Origin: Gammaproteobacteria bacterium BRH_c0
GTDB taxonomy: Bacteria; Pseudomonadota; Gammaproteobacteria; Pseudomonadales; Porticoccaceae
Assembly: GCA_000961645.1 (NCBI GenBank)
Contig: LADM01000014.1
Coordinates: forward strand, 1-54,944
Direction of reading: 5' to 3'
DNA: 54,944 bases
Shown piece after piece: positions 16,196-24,969 of the stretch (its first letter is position 1; each line of letters starts with the position of its first letter). A program made the translations under genes and the position numbers. The notes beneath the pieces were generated by a model. The model worked only from the letters and a program-made list of their open reading frames with translations. It was not told the DNA's origin and made no database searches.

Positions 16196-18526
16196 TTAAG
16201 GCGTCAGTCCCAAAACACTCTTCGCCAGAATATCCCTCTGCACCTCGTTACACCCGGCATAGATGGTGCCGGGTCGTGACATCGCCAGCTGCCAGTACAG
16301 ATCGGTAGTGGTGCTGCCCGCTTCAACGGGTCCCGTAATGGCGCCCAGTTCGTCGCCGATATCCACACTGAATTCGGTGATGCGCTGGGTCAGTTCGGTG
16401 ATGTATACCTTCAATGCAGATGCCTCGGCACCGACTTCCTCGTCGGCTTCGACGCGCTGGCAGATGGCTTCATACCACTGGCGGTAGTCGTGTAGATCCG
16501 CCAGCAATTGCCCGAGGCGATCCATAACGCCCTGGTCATCGCTGCTGCCGGTTTCCACCACCAGCTGCTGAGCCAGCATCATGGCCTTGATGGCGAGGTT
16601 GGGGCTGGCCAGCCAGATACGCTCGTGGCCGAGCAGGGCCTTGGCCACGGTCCAGCCGTCGTCGAGCGGACCCACCAGATTTTCCGTCGGCACTTTTACA
16701 TCGCTGAAAAACACCTCGCAGAGTTCTTCTTCCCCGGCGATATGGCGGATGGGGCGGATATCTACGCCAGGCAGTGTCAGATCGATCAGCAAAAAGCTGA
16801 TGCCCTTTTGCTTCTTGTCGTAGTTGCCGGTGCGTACCAGCGCATAGCAGTGTGTGGCTTCCATCGCCAGGGTGGTCCAGATCTTCTGGCCGTTGACGAC
16901 AAAGTGGTCGCCCTGGCGGTCGGCGCGGGTTTTGAGACTGGCGAGGTCGGAACCGGCGTTGGGCTCGGAATAGCCCTGGGCCCAGTAGTCATCGCAGGCG
17001 AGGATGCGCGGCAGGTATTGCTGCTTTTGGGCAGCGCTGCCGTATTTCATCAGGGTAGGGCCGAGCTGGGTGACACCGTTGTCGATCATCCGCGCTACGC
17101 CGATGCGCTCCATCTCTTCGTTGTAAATGCGCTGCTTGCGAAATGACAAACCCAGGCCGCCGTATTCCCGTGGCCACTCCGGCGCTCGCCAGCCGTGCTG
17201 ATGAACCAGACTCATCCAGGCGCGGGTTTCGGCGCCGTTCATACGCCGAAACGGACGCAGGTAATCCTGGCGCATGTCCAGGGGGTAGTGGGCGTGCAAA
17301 AAGGCGCGGAAGCGCAGGCGAAAGTCTTCATCCGCCAACAGGTTGATATCTTCTCCGGCATTGGCCGTTGTATCAGGGCTGGCGGATTCATCCAGTATTT
17401 GAGACTCGCCACCGTCCGCTGATTGTGTCGCCATAAAGTGCCGACGGTGGCGACTGGCATTGCCAAGCCAGGCGGCGCCCTGCAGGGCAGCGCGCAGGTA
17501 GTGGCCGACGCCGCCTTCCTCCACAAAACCCATGGCGCCGTGCATCTGGATGGCCTCTTTCGCCACCTTCAGTGCGGTGTCGGCGCAGCGCGCCTTCGCT
17601 GCACTGATGGCAGACTTGCTGGCGATACTGGAGGGATTGTCCCCATGACACTGCAAGGCATGGTGCCAGCTGGCGTTTGCCAGTTGCAGCTGAATATGCA
17701 GATCGACACAGCGATGGCGCAGAGCCTGGAAGCTGGCCAGTGGCTTGCCAAACTGCTGGCGGTCGCGCAGGTAGCCCAGGGTTTTTTCCAGGCAGCTGGT
17801 GGCAGTGCCAGTCAGCCAGGCGCACAGAGCGATGCGGCCAGCGTCCAGGGCGGCGCGAATAGCGGCGCTGGCCTCGTCACCGCTGCAAAGCACGGCTTCC
17901 CCTGAGAGGGATACAGCGTTAAAGCTGACCGTTGCCAGATTGCCCTGGCCGCTCGGCAGCGCTTCGATGGTGACGCCCCCTGCATTGGCGGCAACCGCTA
18001 CCAGCAAGGGCTGGCCCGAGTCATCCCGGGCCCACACCAGGAGGATGGAGTCGTTGCTGACATCGGCCACAAACCGTTTGCAGCCATTGAGCTGCCCGCT
18101 GCTAAGGGTTGAGGTAAGTGATTCGGCGGGATTGAGCTGGCCGTGCTGTTCCTGCCAGGCCAGGCTGAAGCGCTGCTCGCCAGCAGCCAGCGAGTTGGCC
18201 AGACCCTGGGCGCGGGAACTGTCTGCACAACCGGACAGTGCCACAGACGGCATCAATGCCGCCGCAATGTAGGTGGCAGGGGCCAGCCAGTGGCCGAGGC
18301 GCTGCGCCAGCAGTGTTGCCTCGTGCAAACCCAGCCCGGAACCGCCGTGGGTTTCCGGCAGGGCAAGCCCCAGCCAGCCGAGTTCGGCCATTTCCCGCCA
18401 CAGCTGCTGATCGGCAGCTGTCGGGGTGTCGCTGCTGTCGGCGGGAGGGTGCTTGCTGCGCCAGTCCTGGAAGAAGCTGTCGATGCTTTCCAGGAGCAGA
18501 TTGTGAAGCTCAGTGTCGTGGGTCAT
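16196..18526 (-). CDS. fused double acyl-CoA dehydrogenase
   Basis: A 776-residue protein with two acyl-CoA dehydrogenase modules. Residues ~1-375 form a degenerate module (WREMAELGWLGLALPETHGG, RQQFGKPLASFQALRH, MHGAMGF). Residues ~395-776 form a canonical one (WAQGYSEPNAGSDLASL, VNGQKIWTT, LCEVFF, GTIYAGCNEVQRDILAKSVLG). Fused or heteromeric pairs of this kind (FadE34 and ChsE1-ChsE2 types) dehydrogenate CoA esters of bulky ring systems such as steroid side chains. The usual YEGT Glu of the C-terminal signature reads YAGC. The ATG at 18526 is preferred to TTG at 18532. Operator candidate 2 lies 54 bases upstream. Confidence 0.9.
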   Translation of the reverse strand: MTHDTELHNLLLESIDSFFQDWRSKHPPADSSDTPTAADQQLWREMAELGWLGLALPETHGGSGLGLHEATLLAQRLGHWLAPATYIAAALMPSVALSGCADSSRAQGLANSLAAGEQRFSLAWQEQHGQLNPAESLTSTLSSGQLNGCKRFVADVSNDSILLVWARDDSGQPLLVAVAANAGGVTIEALPSGQGNLATVSFNAVSLSGEAVLCSGDEASAAIRAALDAGRIALCAWLTGTATSCLEKTLGYLRDRQQFGKPLASFQALRHRCVDLHIQLQLANASWHHALQCHGDNPSSIASKSAISAAKARCADTALKVAKEAIQMHGAMGFVEEGGVGHYLRAALQGAAWLGNASRHRRHFMATQSADGGESQILDESASPDTTANAGEDINLLADEDFRLRFRAFLHAHYPLDMRQDYLRPFRRMNGAETRAWMSLVHQHGWRAPEWPREYGGLGLSFRKQRIYNEEMERIGVARMIDNGVTQLGPTLMKYGSAAQKQQYLPRILACDDYWAQGYSEPNAGSDLASLKTRADRQGDHFVVNGQKIWTTLAMEATHCYALVRTGNYDKKQKGISFLLIDLTLPGVDIRPIRHIAGEEELCEVFFSDVKVPTENLVGPLDDGWTVAKALLGHERIWLASPNLAIKAMMLAQQLVVETGSSDDQGVMDRLGQLLADLHDYRQWYEAICQRVEADEEVGAEASALKVYITELTQRITEFSVDIGDELGAITGPVEAGSTTTDLYWQLAMSRPGTIYAGCNEVQRDILAKSVLGLTP

Positions 18527-18579
18527 GGGCAATCTTTTTATGCGGGGTGGTGGTTGTATAACAAGGTTAGGTGTGTAGA

Positions 18580-18602
18580 ATAGCTGACATAGTGTAAGTT
18601 TT
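18580..18602. promoter_or_regulatory. 23-bp palindromic operator candidate (site 2)
   Basis: Arms ATAGCTGACA and TGTAAGTTTT around TAG. It is one of four matches to the same palindrome. It lies between the fused acyl-CoA dehydrogenase (start 18526, minus) and the isochorismatase-like gene (start 18757, plus). Confidence 0.6.
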
Positions 18603-18756
18603 TTGCGGGAGGGTCAAATGGTTTTCAGCGCCCTCATCGTCAGATTCTCGCTCAATTGCATCGCTGTAACAGTCGGTCACTAACAGCCGCTCACTTTTTA
18701 TTTTCACCAACAGTATTGTCACCAACAGCATCAGGAACAGTTAGAGGAATAGCTGA

Positions 18757-19374
18757 ATGATTCGTGGACTCGAACCCGGCCGCAAGCCGGCCCTGCTGAT
18801 CAGTGAATGCCAGCGCGGGGTCATTGAGCGCGGTATGACCGATTTCCCCGGTCTCGCCGATCAGGTCGAAGAGCGCGGCATGGTGCCGCGTATAGCAGCC
18901 CTGGCACAGCAGTTTCGCGCCAAGGGCCATCCGGTGATTCACCTTCATGTAGCCCATCGCCCCGATTATGCAGATTTGCCGAAAACCAGCCTGATTGTGG
19001 CGCGCAGCATCAAGAACCAGCGCATGCGCCTGGGTACCGCTGAAGCGGATGCGGTGGCGGCGCTTGCTCCCCAGGCGAGCGATATTCTCCATAGCAGGAC
19101 GTTCAGCCTGCTGGCGTTCAATGGCACCGACCTGGATGCCATGCTCCGCCACCGCGGCATCCAGACCCTGGTGCTGGCCGGGGTGTCTACCAATATCGCC
19201 ATCAACGGCCTGGCAGTGTGTGGCTCGGACCTGGGCTACCAGGTGGTGGTGGCGGAAGACTGCACGGCGGGCGCCAGCGCTGAAACCCACCGGTTTATGG
19301 TCAGCAATGCCTTGCCGTTGTATTCAACGGTGACAGATTCCAGCGCCATCATGGCGCAAATCGAGGGGGCGTAG
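18757..19374 (+). CDS. isochorismatase-like protein without the catalytic cysteine
   Basis: A 205-residue protein of the isochorismatase/cysteine-hydrolase fold (ALLISECQRG, then HVAHRPDYAD, LVLAGVSTNIAINGLAV and YQVVVAEDCTAG). The family triad is Asp-Lys-Cys. Here the Asp position is E17, the Lys position falls at R114/T115, and the Cys position is A148. It is therefore unlikely to act as a cysteine hydrolase; a binding or altered catalytic role is possible. AGAGGA lies 8 bases upstream of the ATG. It stands alone, divergent from the acyl-CoA dehydrogenase and 166 bases before the Rieske operon. Confidence 0.85.
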   Translation: MIRGLEPGRKPALLISECQRGVIERGMTDFPGLADQVEERGMVPRIAALAQQFRAKGHPVIHLHVAHRPDYADLPKTSLIVARSIKNQRMRLGTAEADAVAALAPQASDILHSRTFSLLAFNGTDLDAMLRHRGIQTLVLAGVSTNIAINGLAVCGSDLGYQVVVAEDCTAGASAETHRFMVSNALPLYSTVTDSSAIMAQIEGA

Positions 19375-19500
19375 ACCGCCCCTTTAGCGCGGTTGCCCGG
19401 GTCATGGAACTGACCTATGATTAGTTTTTTTGCGATTGATTAGCGTTGATAAAGATGGCCGGATAGCGTGTCGGGTTTGAGCCATTCACACATTCAATAA

Positions 19501-19532
19501 GCACTATTTAGTGCGGGACAATCCCGCGGAGG
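19501..19532 (+). promoter_or_regulatory. tandem hairpins abutting the Shine-Dalgarno of the Rieske gene
   Basis: A perfect palindrome GCACTATTTAGTGC (19501-19514) overlaps a second hairpin GCGGGA-CAA-TCCCGC (19513-19527). GGAGG follows immediately at 19528-19532, and the ATG is at 19541. The first could be an operator; the second could affect ribosome access. Confidence 0.5.
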
Positions 19533-19540
19533 TTAACGCG

Positions 19541-20914
19541 ATGGGTACACAGCAAATACGGGTTGAAGCGCTCACGGAAGTGCGCAAGGATTTCATCGAT
19601 AATCGCCGCTACACCTCGGCGGAGTTTGCCCGCCTTGAGATGGAAAAACTGTGGACCAAAACCTGGCACTGGGCCTGCCGAGAGGAAGAGGTTCCCCAGG
19701 TGGGGGATTACCTGGCCTACGATATTGGCGACCAGTCGGTGATTGTGGTGCGCACCAGTGCCGACCGCATCGAAGCCTTTCACAACGTCTGCCCTCACCG
19801 CGGGCGGCGGCTGCTGTCCGGGCGCGGCAAGATCAACAAATTCCACTGCGTCTTCCATGCCTGGCAGTGGGATCTGCATGGCAACAATATTCGGGTGCTG
19901 GACCGCGAACAGTGGCAGGGTTGCCCCGATATGACTGACGAGGATGTGGCGCTGTCCCGCGTCCATGTCGACACCTGGGCCGGCTTTGTCTTTATCAACA
20001 TGAACCGCGAGCCTGAGCCTTTTGACGAATTTATCCAACCGGTACCGCAGTTCCTCGATATCCTGCGCATGGAGGACATGCGCTACAACTGGCACAAGGC
20101 GATCAAGGTCAAGTGCAACTGGAAGGTGGCGCAGGAAGCGTTCATGGAGAGCTACCACGTGTGGGGTACGCACCCCCAGTTCCTCAAGTATTCCGACGAC
20201 AAGAATGAGAGCATGGCCCAGGGCAAGCACGGCAAGCATATCTGGGCCTATGAATACCCGCCCGGCGTGCCGTCGCGCCGCCTCGGCAAGCAAGCGCAGA
20301 CGGTGGATGAAATCCGCGAGAACTTCGGCGAACTGATGGGCGATGTCTTTGGCGACCAGCTGGGTCTTGGCGAGGGCGATGGCCAGTTCAGTGCCCGCGC
20401 CCTCAAGGCAGCCGGAGCCGCCATCCGCGCTTTGCCTGCAGGCACTCCCATGGAAAAGGCCATGGAAGCTTCATTCTTTGCCATGAAGGACGCGGTAGAA
20501 AAAGACGGGGCCTACTTCCCGATGATTCCCCCCGAGTTTCGTGCCACCATGGGCGATGACTGGAATGTGTTCCCCAATCTCAGTGTGGTGTGGGGTGCCG
20601 ATGGCACGCTGATCTTCCGTGGCCGCCCCGACCCTGAAGACCCTTACAATCCCGACGCAGCCATTCTTGATATGATCAGCCTCATCCATTGGGGGCCTGG
20701 CAAGGCGCCGGTGGTGGAGACTGAATATCTGGATGACTGGCGCAACCAGAAAGCCAGCATCCCCAAGCTGTTGCAGCAGGATCTGGGCAATGTGGAGGAT
20801 GTGCAGCGCGGCATGCACTCCGTTGGCTTGCGCGGTCTGCGACCCAATCCGGTGCAGGAAGTACAGATCAGCCATTTCCACGAAGTGATCAACGACTATC
20901 TGTTTTCAAAGTGA
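19541..20914 (+). CDS. Rieske oxygenase alpha subunit, CntA-type site (paralogue 1)
   Basis: A 457-residue ring-hydroxylating-type oxygenase. The Rieske ligands are C84-P-H86 and C103-V-F-H106, and the iron site is E203-S-Y-H206-x4-H211. The residue bridging the two centres is Glu rather than the usual Asp, as in carnitine oxygenase CntA/YeaW. The ATG at 19541 has GGAGG 8 bases upstream and gives a start that aligns without gaps over the first ~214 residues with the paralogue at 32715. It is followed after 28 bases by a flavoprotein gene, an order repeated at 32715-35831. No small subunit, ferredoxin or reductase is encoded nearby. Confidence 0.92.
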   Translation: MGTQQIRVEALTEVRKDFIDNRRYTSAEFARLEMEKLWTKTWHWACREEEVPQVGDYLAYDIGDQSVIVVRTSADRIEAFHNVCPHRGRRLLSGRGKINKFHCVFHAWQWDLHGNNIRVLDREQWQGCPDMTDEDVALSRVHVDTWAGFVFINMNREPEPFDEFIQPVPQFLDILRMEDMRYNWHKAIKVKCNWKVAQEAFMESYHVWGTHPQFLKYSDDKNESMAQGKHGKHIWAYEYPPGVPSRRLGKQAQTVDEIRENFGELMGDVFGDQLGLGEGDGQFSARALKAAGAAIRALPAGTPMEKAMEASFFAMKDAVEKDGAYFPMIPPEFRATMGDDWNVFPNLSVVWGADGTLIFRGRPDPEDPYNPDAAILDMISLIHWGPGKAPVVETEYLDDWRNQKASIPKLLQQDLGNVEDVQRGMHSVGLRGLRPNPVQEVQISHFHEVINDYLFSK

Positions 20915-20942
20915 AAGCCTCTTACCGAAGTAGAGTACGGCG

Positions 20943-22643
20943 ATGAACAATAATGATAAACATGCGGCCTCCTATGTGCTGGAGCCGTTGCGAGTGGATA
21001 ACAGCGATGCCATCCAGTGGCAGGAAAGCACCGATGTGCTGGTGGTGGGCTATGGTGGCGCCGGTGTCTGCGCCGCTCTCGAAGCCCGCGCCCAGGGTGC
21101 CGATGTGCTGGCCCTGGACCGTTTTGAAGGGGGTGGCGCGACCACGCTCAGTGGCGGCATCTACTACGGGGGAGGAACCCCCTACCAACATGAGGCCGGT
21201 TACAACGATACGCCGGAGGAGATGTATAACTACCTCAAACAGGAAATCGGCGACGCCGTGCGTGATGAAACCTTGCGGCGTTTTTGCAACCAGAGCAGCA
21301 CCAATATGGACTGGTTGTGCAGTCACGGTATCGGTTTCGGCTCCAAGGTTTACGAGGGCAAGCGCTCCTTTCCCCCCAAAGGCTACGACATCTACTATTC
21401 CGGCAACGAGTTGAGCCCGGAATTTGAAAAAATTGCCCGCCCTGCGCCCCGTGGTCACAAGGTGGCGGGCCCTGGCTACACCGGCTCCACCCTGTTCAAT
21501 ACCCTGCGCGATTCGGCGCACGGCAAGGGTGTGCGCTTTCAGGGTCACACGGTTGTGACCCGTCTGATTCTCGATAGCAGCAATCAGGTTGTCGGTGTCG
21601 AGGCTCTGCGTATCGAACCCGGCAGCGAGGGCTGGAAAAAGCATTTGAAGATTATTCGCAAGGTGAATGCCTACCAGCGTTTTATCGAGAAAGCAGCCCT
21701 GGACGCGGCGGAAAAAGTACGTGCGGTGGAACAGCAGTATGGTGTGCCCATCCGCATCCGTGCCCGCCAGGCCGTGGTGCTCACCACCGGCAGTTTTGCC
21801 TTTAACCGCGAAATGATCAGCCATTACGCCCCCAAGTTCAGCAAGGCCATGGCGCTGGGCACCATCAGCTGCGATGGCAGCGGGGTGGTGATGGGTCAAG
21901 GTATCGGCGCTGCGCTCGGCCATATGGACTCCGTGACCGCCTGGCGCACCATCAGCCCGCCGGTGCAGTTTGTGCAGGGTATCGTGGTCAACAGGGAGGG
22001 TTGTCGTTTCGTTGCCGAAGATGTCTACCTCGGTCGTCTCGGCCACGAGATGGCACAGCAGACCGAAGAGCGCGCCTGGGTCATTATTGACAGCCACGCC
22101 TACTGGACCTCCTACAAGGACACCATCCCAAGACCTGGGGAAGAGGGCTATCTCGAATTCAAGGGGCCGCTGCTGATCAATCTGGTGAGCAACAGCACAA
22201 AGGGCAAAACCCTGGCGGATCTGGCCGCGAAGATTGGCGTGGATGCCCAGGGCCTGGAGGCCGAGGTGGCGCGCTACAACGCCGGTATTGCTGCGGGCAA
22301 AGACCCGCTTGGCAAGAAAAAATCCAACTGCCGCGAGATTGGCAAGGGACCCTACTATGGCATCGACATCTCGGTGGGCAGCCAGAAATTCCGCTGCCCC
22401 ACCATCCCCATGGGCGGGCTGGTGGTGGATGAAGACAGCGGCCAGGTATTGCGCGAAGATGGCTCAGCCATAGCCGGGCTTTACGCCGCGGGGCGCGCTG
22501 CGGTGGGCATTCCCTCAGGTTTTTATGTGAGCGGATCATCCATCGCCGACTGTGTCTTTTCCGGGCGCCGCGCCGGCCACAGTGCTGCGCAACTGGCCAC
22601 CGACAAGGCTGAGCGGCAGGCCAGCATGGCCGCTGGAGCCTAA
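20943..22643 (+). CDS. FAD-dependent dehydrogenase, fumarate reductase/KstD-like (paralogue 1)
   Basis: A 566-residue flavoprotein. The Rossmann motif is VVGYGGAGVCAALEA (residues ~35-50), followed by GGGATTLSGG. The C-terminal FAD part has IPMGGLVVDEDSGQVL and GLYAAGRAAVGIPSGFYVSG. The fold matches fumarate-reductase-like flavoproteins, which include 3-ketosteroid dehydrogenases that introduce double bonds beside a ketone. It is encoded directly after the Rieske alpha subunit, and its closest relative in the window (34095) has the same partner. The two proteins therefore probably act on successive intermediates or together (inference). The physiological electron acceptor is not evident. Confidence 0.9.
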   Translation: MNNNDKHAASYVLEPLRVDNSDAIQWQESTDVLVVGYGGAGVCAALEARAQGADVLALDRFEGGGATTLSGGIYYGGGTPYQHEAGYNDTPEEMYNYLKQEIGDAVRDETLRRFCNQSSTNMDWLCSHGIGFGSKVYEGKRSFPPKGYDIYYSGNELSPEFEKIARPAPRGHKVAGPGYTGSTLFNTLRDSAHGKGVRFQGHTVVTRLILDSSNQVVGVEALRIEPGSEGWKKHLKIIRKVNAYQRFIEKAALDAAEKVRAVEQQYGVPIRIRARQAVVLTTGSFAFNREMISHYAPKFSKAMALGTISCDGSGVVMGQGIGAALGHMDSVTAWRTISPPVQFVQGIVVNREGCRFVAEDVYLGRLGHEMAQQTEERAWVIIDSHAYWTSYKDTIPRPGEEGYLEFKGPLLINLVSNSTKGKTLADLAAKIGVDAQGLEAEVARYNAGIAAGKDPLGKKKSNCREIGKGPYYGIDISVGSQKFRCPTIPMGGLVVDEDSGQVLREDGSAIAGLYAAGRAAVGIPSGFYVSGSSIADCVFSGRRAGHSAAQLATDKAERQASMAAGA

Positions 22644-22695
22644 AAAAAGGTCTGAGAATTCAGGGTGTGACGCTATTCAATAAAAGGAGAAACCA

Positions 22696-23691
22696 GTGAC
22701 CGATTCAACAACAGGGCAACCGGATAAAGCTGTGCTGATCGACATGTACAGCAAGATGTCCCTTATCAAACAAAACGACGAGCACGCCCGCAAGCTGCTG
22801 ATGTCGGGCCGCCTGCCGATGATCTACTACTCGCCCCGCGGCCAGGAAGTGATTCCCTCGGCGGTGTCGGTCAATCTCAATCAGGATGACTATATTTGCA
22901 CCATCTACCGCGGCACCCACGACATGCTCGCCAAGGGTGTGCCCTTGGATGCGCTGTGGGCGGAGTTGGCCGGACGCGCCACCGGCACCTGCAAAGGCAA
23001 AGGCGGCCCCATGCACATCACCCATCCCGAAAGCGGCTGCATGATCACCACCGGCATTGTCGGCTCCAGCATGCCCATTGCCAACGGCCTTGCTTTGGCA
23101 TCCCAGGTGAAAGGCGATGGCAAGGTGACTGTCGCCTACTTTGGCGATGCCGCCTCCAATATCGGTGCCTTCCATGAAGCACTCAATATGGCCTCGGTGT
23201 GGAAACTGCCAGTGGTGTTTGTGTGCCAGAACAACCGCTTTGGCGAGCACACCCGTTTTGAAAAGGCGACAGCGGTAGGAAAAGTCTCAGACCGCGCCGC
23301 TAGTTACTCCATGCCCGGTATTCATGTCGACGGCAACGACCCCCTGGCGATGCACGCGGCGGCCAAAGAGGCCATCGACCGCGCCCGCAACGGCGGCGGC
23401 CCGACCCTGATCGAGGCCATGACCTTCCGCTTTTACGGCCACGTGTTTGGCGATGCCGACGGCTATATGGACAAGGCCGAGAAGGAAGCGGCGATGGCCG
23501 CCGACCCGGTGCCGCGCTACCGCCAGTGGCTCATTGACCAGGGTCATGCCAGCGAAGCCGATCTCGGCGCCATCGACGCAGGGCACGAAGTGAATATCAA
23601 GTCGGCCATCGACAAAGCCCTGGATGCGCCCTGGCCGGATGTGTCGGAACTCTACAAAGACGTCTTTATCAACGACCTGGCAGCGGTATAA
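22696..23691 (+). CDS. TPP-dependent 2-oxoacid/acetoin dehydrogenase E1 alpha
   Basis: A 331-residue E1 alpha subunit binding thiamine diphosphate. The TPP motif runs GDAASNIGAFHEALNMA ... VVFVCQNNRFGEHT, with the end Asn-Asn present. GRLPMIYYSPRGQEV and GKGGPMHITHPESG are typical of pyruvate/acetoin/branched-chain E1 alpha. The start is GTG with AGGAGA five bases upstream. It forms an operon with E1 beta, a free lipoyl domain and an E2 catalytic domain directly after the Rieske-flavoprotein pair. This implies oxidative cleavage of a 2-oxo or alpha-hydroxyketone intermediate to an acyl-CoA (inference). Pyruvate or acetoin as substrate is not excluded. Confidence 0.93.
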   Translation: MTDSTTGQPDKAVLIDMYSKMSLIKQNDEHARKLLMSGRLPMIYYSPRGQEVIPSAVSVNLNQDDYICTIYRGTHDMLAKGVPLDALWAELAGRATGTCKGKGGPMHITHPESGCMITTGIVGSSMPIANGLALASQVKGDGKVTVAYFGDAASNIGAFHEALNMASVWKLPVVFVCQNNRFGEHTRFEKATAVGKVSDRAASYSMPGIHVDGNDPLAMHAAAKEAIDRARNGGGPTLIEAMTFRFYGHVFGDADGYMDKAEKEAAMAADPVPRYRQWLIDQGHASEADLGAIDAGHEVNIKSAIDKALDAPWPDVSELYKDVFINDLAAV

Positions 23692-23702
23692 GGGGAACAA
23701 CC

Positions 23703-24689
23703 ATGAGCAAGCAAATCACTACCCTCCAGGCCATCAATGAAGCCATGCACCACGCCATGGCCGCCGATCCCACCGTTATGCTGTTTGGTGAGGATGTGGC
23801 CGACCCGGAAGAGGGTGGCGTCAATGGCGCCAGCAAGGGGCTGTCGACCAAATTCGGCGACCTGCGGGTGCGTTCAACACCCATTTCCGAACAGGCCATT
23901 ATCGGTGCCGCCATCGGTGCTGCCATGGCAGGTATGCGGCCTGTGGCCGAGATCATGCTGATGAACTTTATGACCGTGGCGATGGACATGATTACCAACC
24001 ACGCCGCCAAACTGCGTTTTATGTCCGGCGGCCAGACCGCAGTGCCCCTTACCATTCGCTGTACTACCGGCGCGGGTTTTGGCACGGCTGGCCAGCACTC
24101 CGATTTTCTCGAGGCCTGGTTTGCCCACACCGCAGGTTTGAAAGTGGTCACTGGTGCCAGCCCGGCGGAAGTCTCCGGCCTGCTCAACTCCTGCATCTTT
24201 GACGACGACCCCTGCATTTTTATCGAAAACCTGCCCGCCTACTGGCAAAAGGGCGATGCCCCGACCGACCCGGGTGCGCGTATTCCCCTCGGCGTGGCGC
24301 GCATTGCCCGCCCCGGTGATGATGTCACGGTAATCACCTATGGCCCGCAGGTGGCAGTGGCCCAGGCAGCGGCGGAAACCATGGCGGCTGAGGGCGTGGG
24401 TGTTCAGGTCATCGACCTGCGCACTATCGTGCCCTGGGACCGCGAGACGGTTCTGAACGCCGTGGCCAAAACCGGCCGCGCGGTGGTGACCCACGAGGCG
24501 GTGAAGGCCTTTGGTGTCGGCGCCGAGATTTCCTCGGTGATCCACGAAGAGCTGTTCAGCGATCTGAAGGCAGCAGTGCAAAGAGTAGGTGCACCCAGCT
24601 GTGCCGTACCCTATTCAAACCCGCTGGAAAAAGCCTTTGTGCCGGATGCCGACAAAGTATTGGCGGCGATCCGCAAAACCCTCAATTAA
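23703..24689 (+). CDS. TPP-dependent 2-oxoacid/acetoin dehydrogenase E1 beta
   Basis: A 328-residue E1 beta subunit. The start ITTLQAINEAMHHAMAADP and the motif VMLFGEDVADPEEGGV are family hallmarks. RVRSTPISEQAIIGAAIGAAMAG and the C-terminal VVTHEAVKAFGVGAEI segment complete it. It would form an alpha2beta2 heterotetramer with the E1 alpha encoded 11 bases upstream. AAGGGG precedes the ATG. No E3 (dihydrolipoyl dehydrogenase) gene is present in the window, so the complex must borrow one or use another oxidant. Confidence 0.93.
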   Translation: MSKQITTLQAINEAMHHAMAADPTVMLFGEDVADPEEGGVNGASKGLSTKFGDLRVRSTPISEQAIIGAAIGAAMAGMRPVAEIMLMNFMTVAMDMITNHAAKLRFMSGGQTAVPLTIRCTTGAGFGTAGQHSDFLEAWFAHTAGLKVVTGASPAEVSGLLNSCIFDDDPCIFIENLPAYWQKGDAPTDPGARIPLGVARIARPGDDVTVITYGPQVAVAQAAAETMAAEGVGVQVIDLRTIVPWDRETVLNAVAKTGRAVVTHEAVKAFGVGAEISSVIHEELFSDLKAAVQRVGAPSCAVPYSNPLEKAFVPDADKVLAAIRKTLN

Positions 24690-24731
24690 TGTTCGACCCC
24701 TATTTTTCTCGACAGAGTTGGAGAACAGTAA

Positions 24732-24965
24732 ATGACAATCGACGTTCTGGTGCCCAAAATTGGCTTTTCCATGGCGGAAGGCACCCTGACAGAATGGCTG
24801 GTGGACGATGGCGCGACAGTCAGCGAAGGCCAGCCCATCTACAGTTTGGAAAGTGACAAATCCATTAACGAAGTGGAAGCGCCAGCCAGCGGCGTGCTGA
24901 AAATCCTCGTGCAACCGGCCGATGATCCCATCCCGGTGGGCACCAAAGTGGCGGAGATCGGGTAA
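24732..24965 (+). CDS. stand-alone lipoyl-domain protein
   Basis: A 77-residue protein that is a single lipoyl domain and nothing else. The lipoylated lysine is K43 in ESDKSINEVEAP, with the conserved G11-F12-S13 turn and the closing G-T-K-V-A-E-I-G strand. In normal E2 proteins this domain is fused through linkers to a subunit-binding domain and the catalytic core. Here those parts are absent and the catalytic core is encoded separately 4 bases downstream. It would carry the acyl group from E1 to E2 as a diffusible carrier, like GcvH (inference). Confidence 0.93.
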   Translation: MTIDVLVPKIGFSMAEGTLTEWLVDDGATVSEGQPIYSLESDKSINEVEAPASGVLKILVQPADDPIPVGTKVAEIG

Positions 24966-24969
24966 GCTG

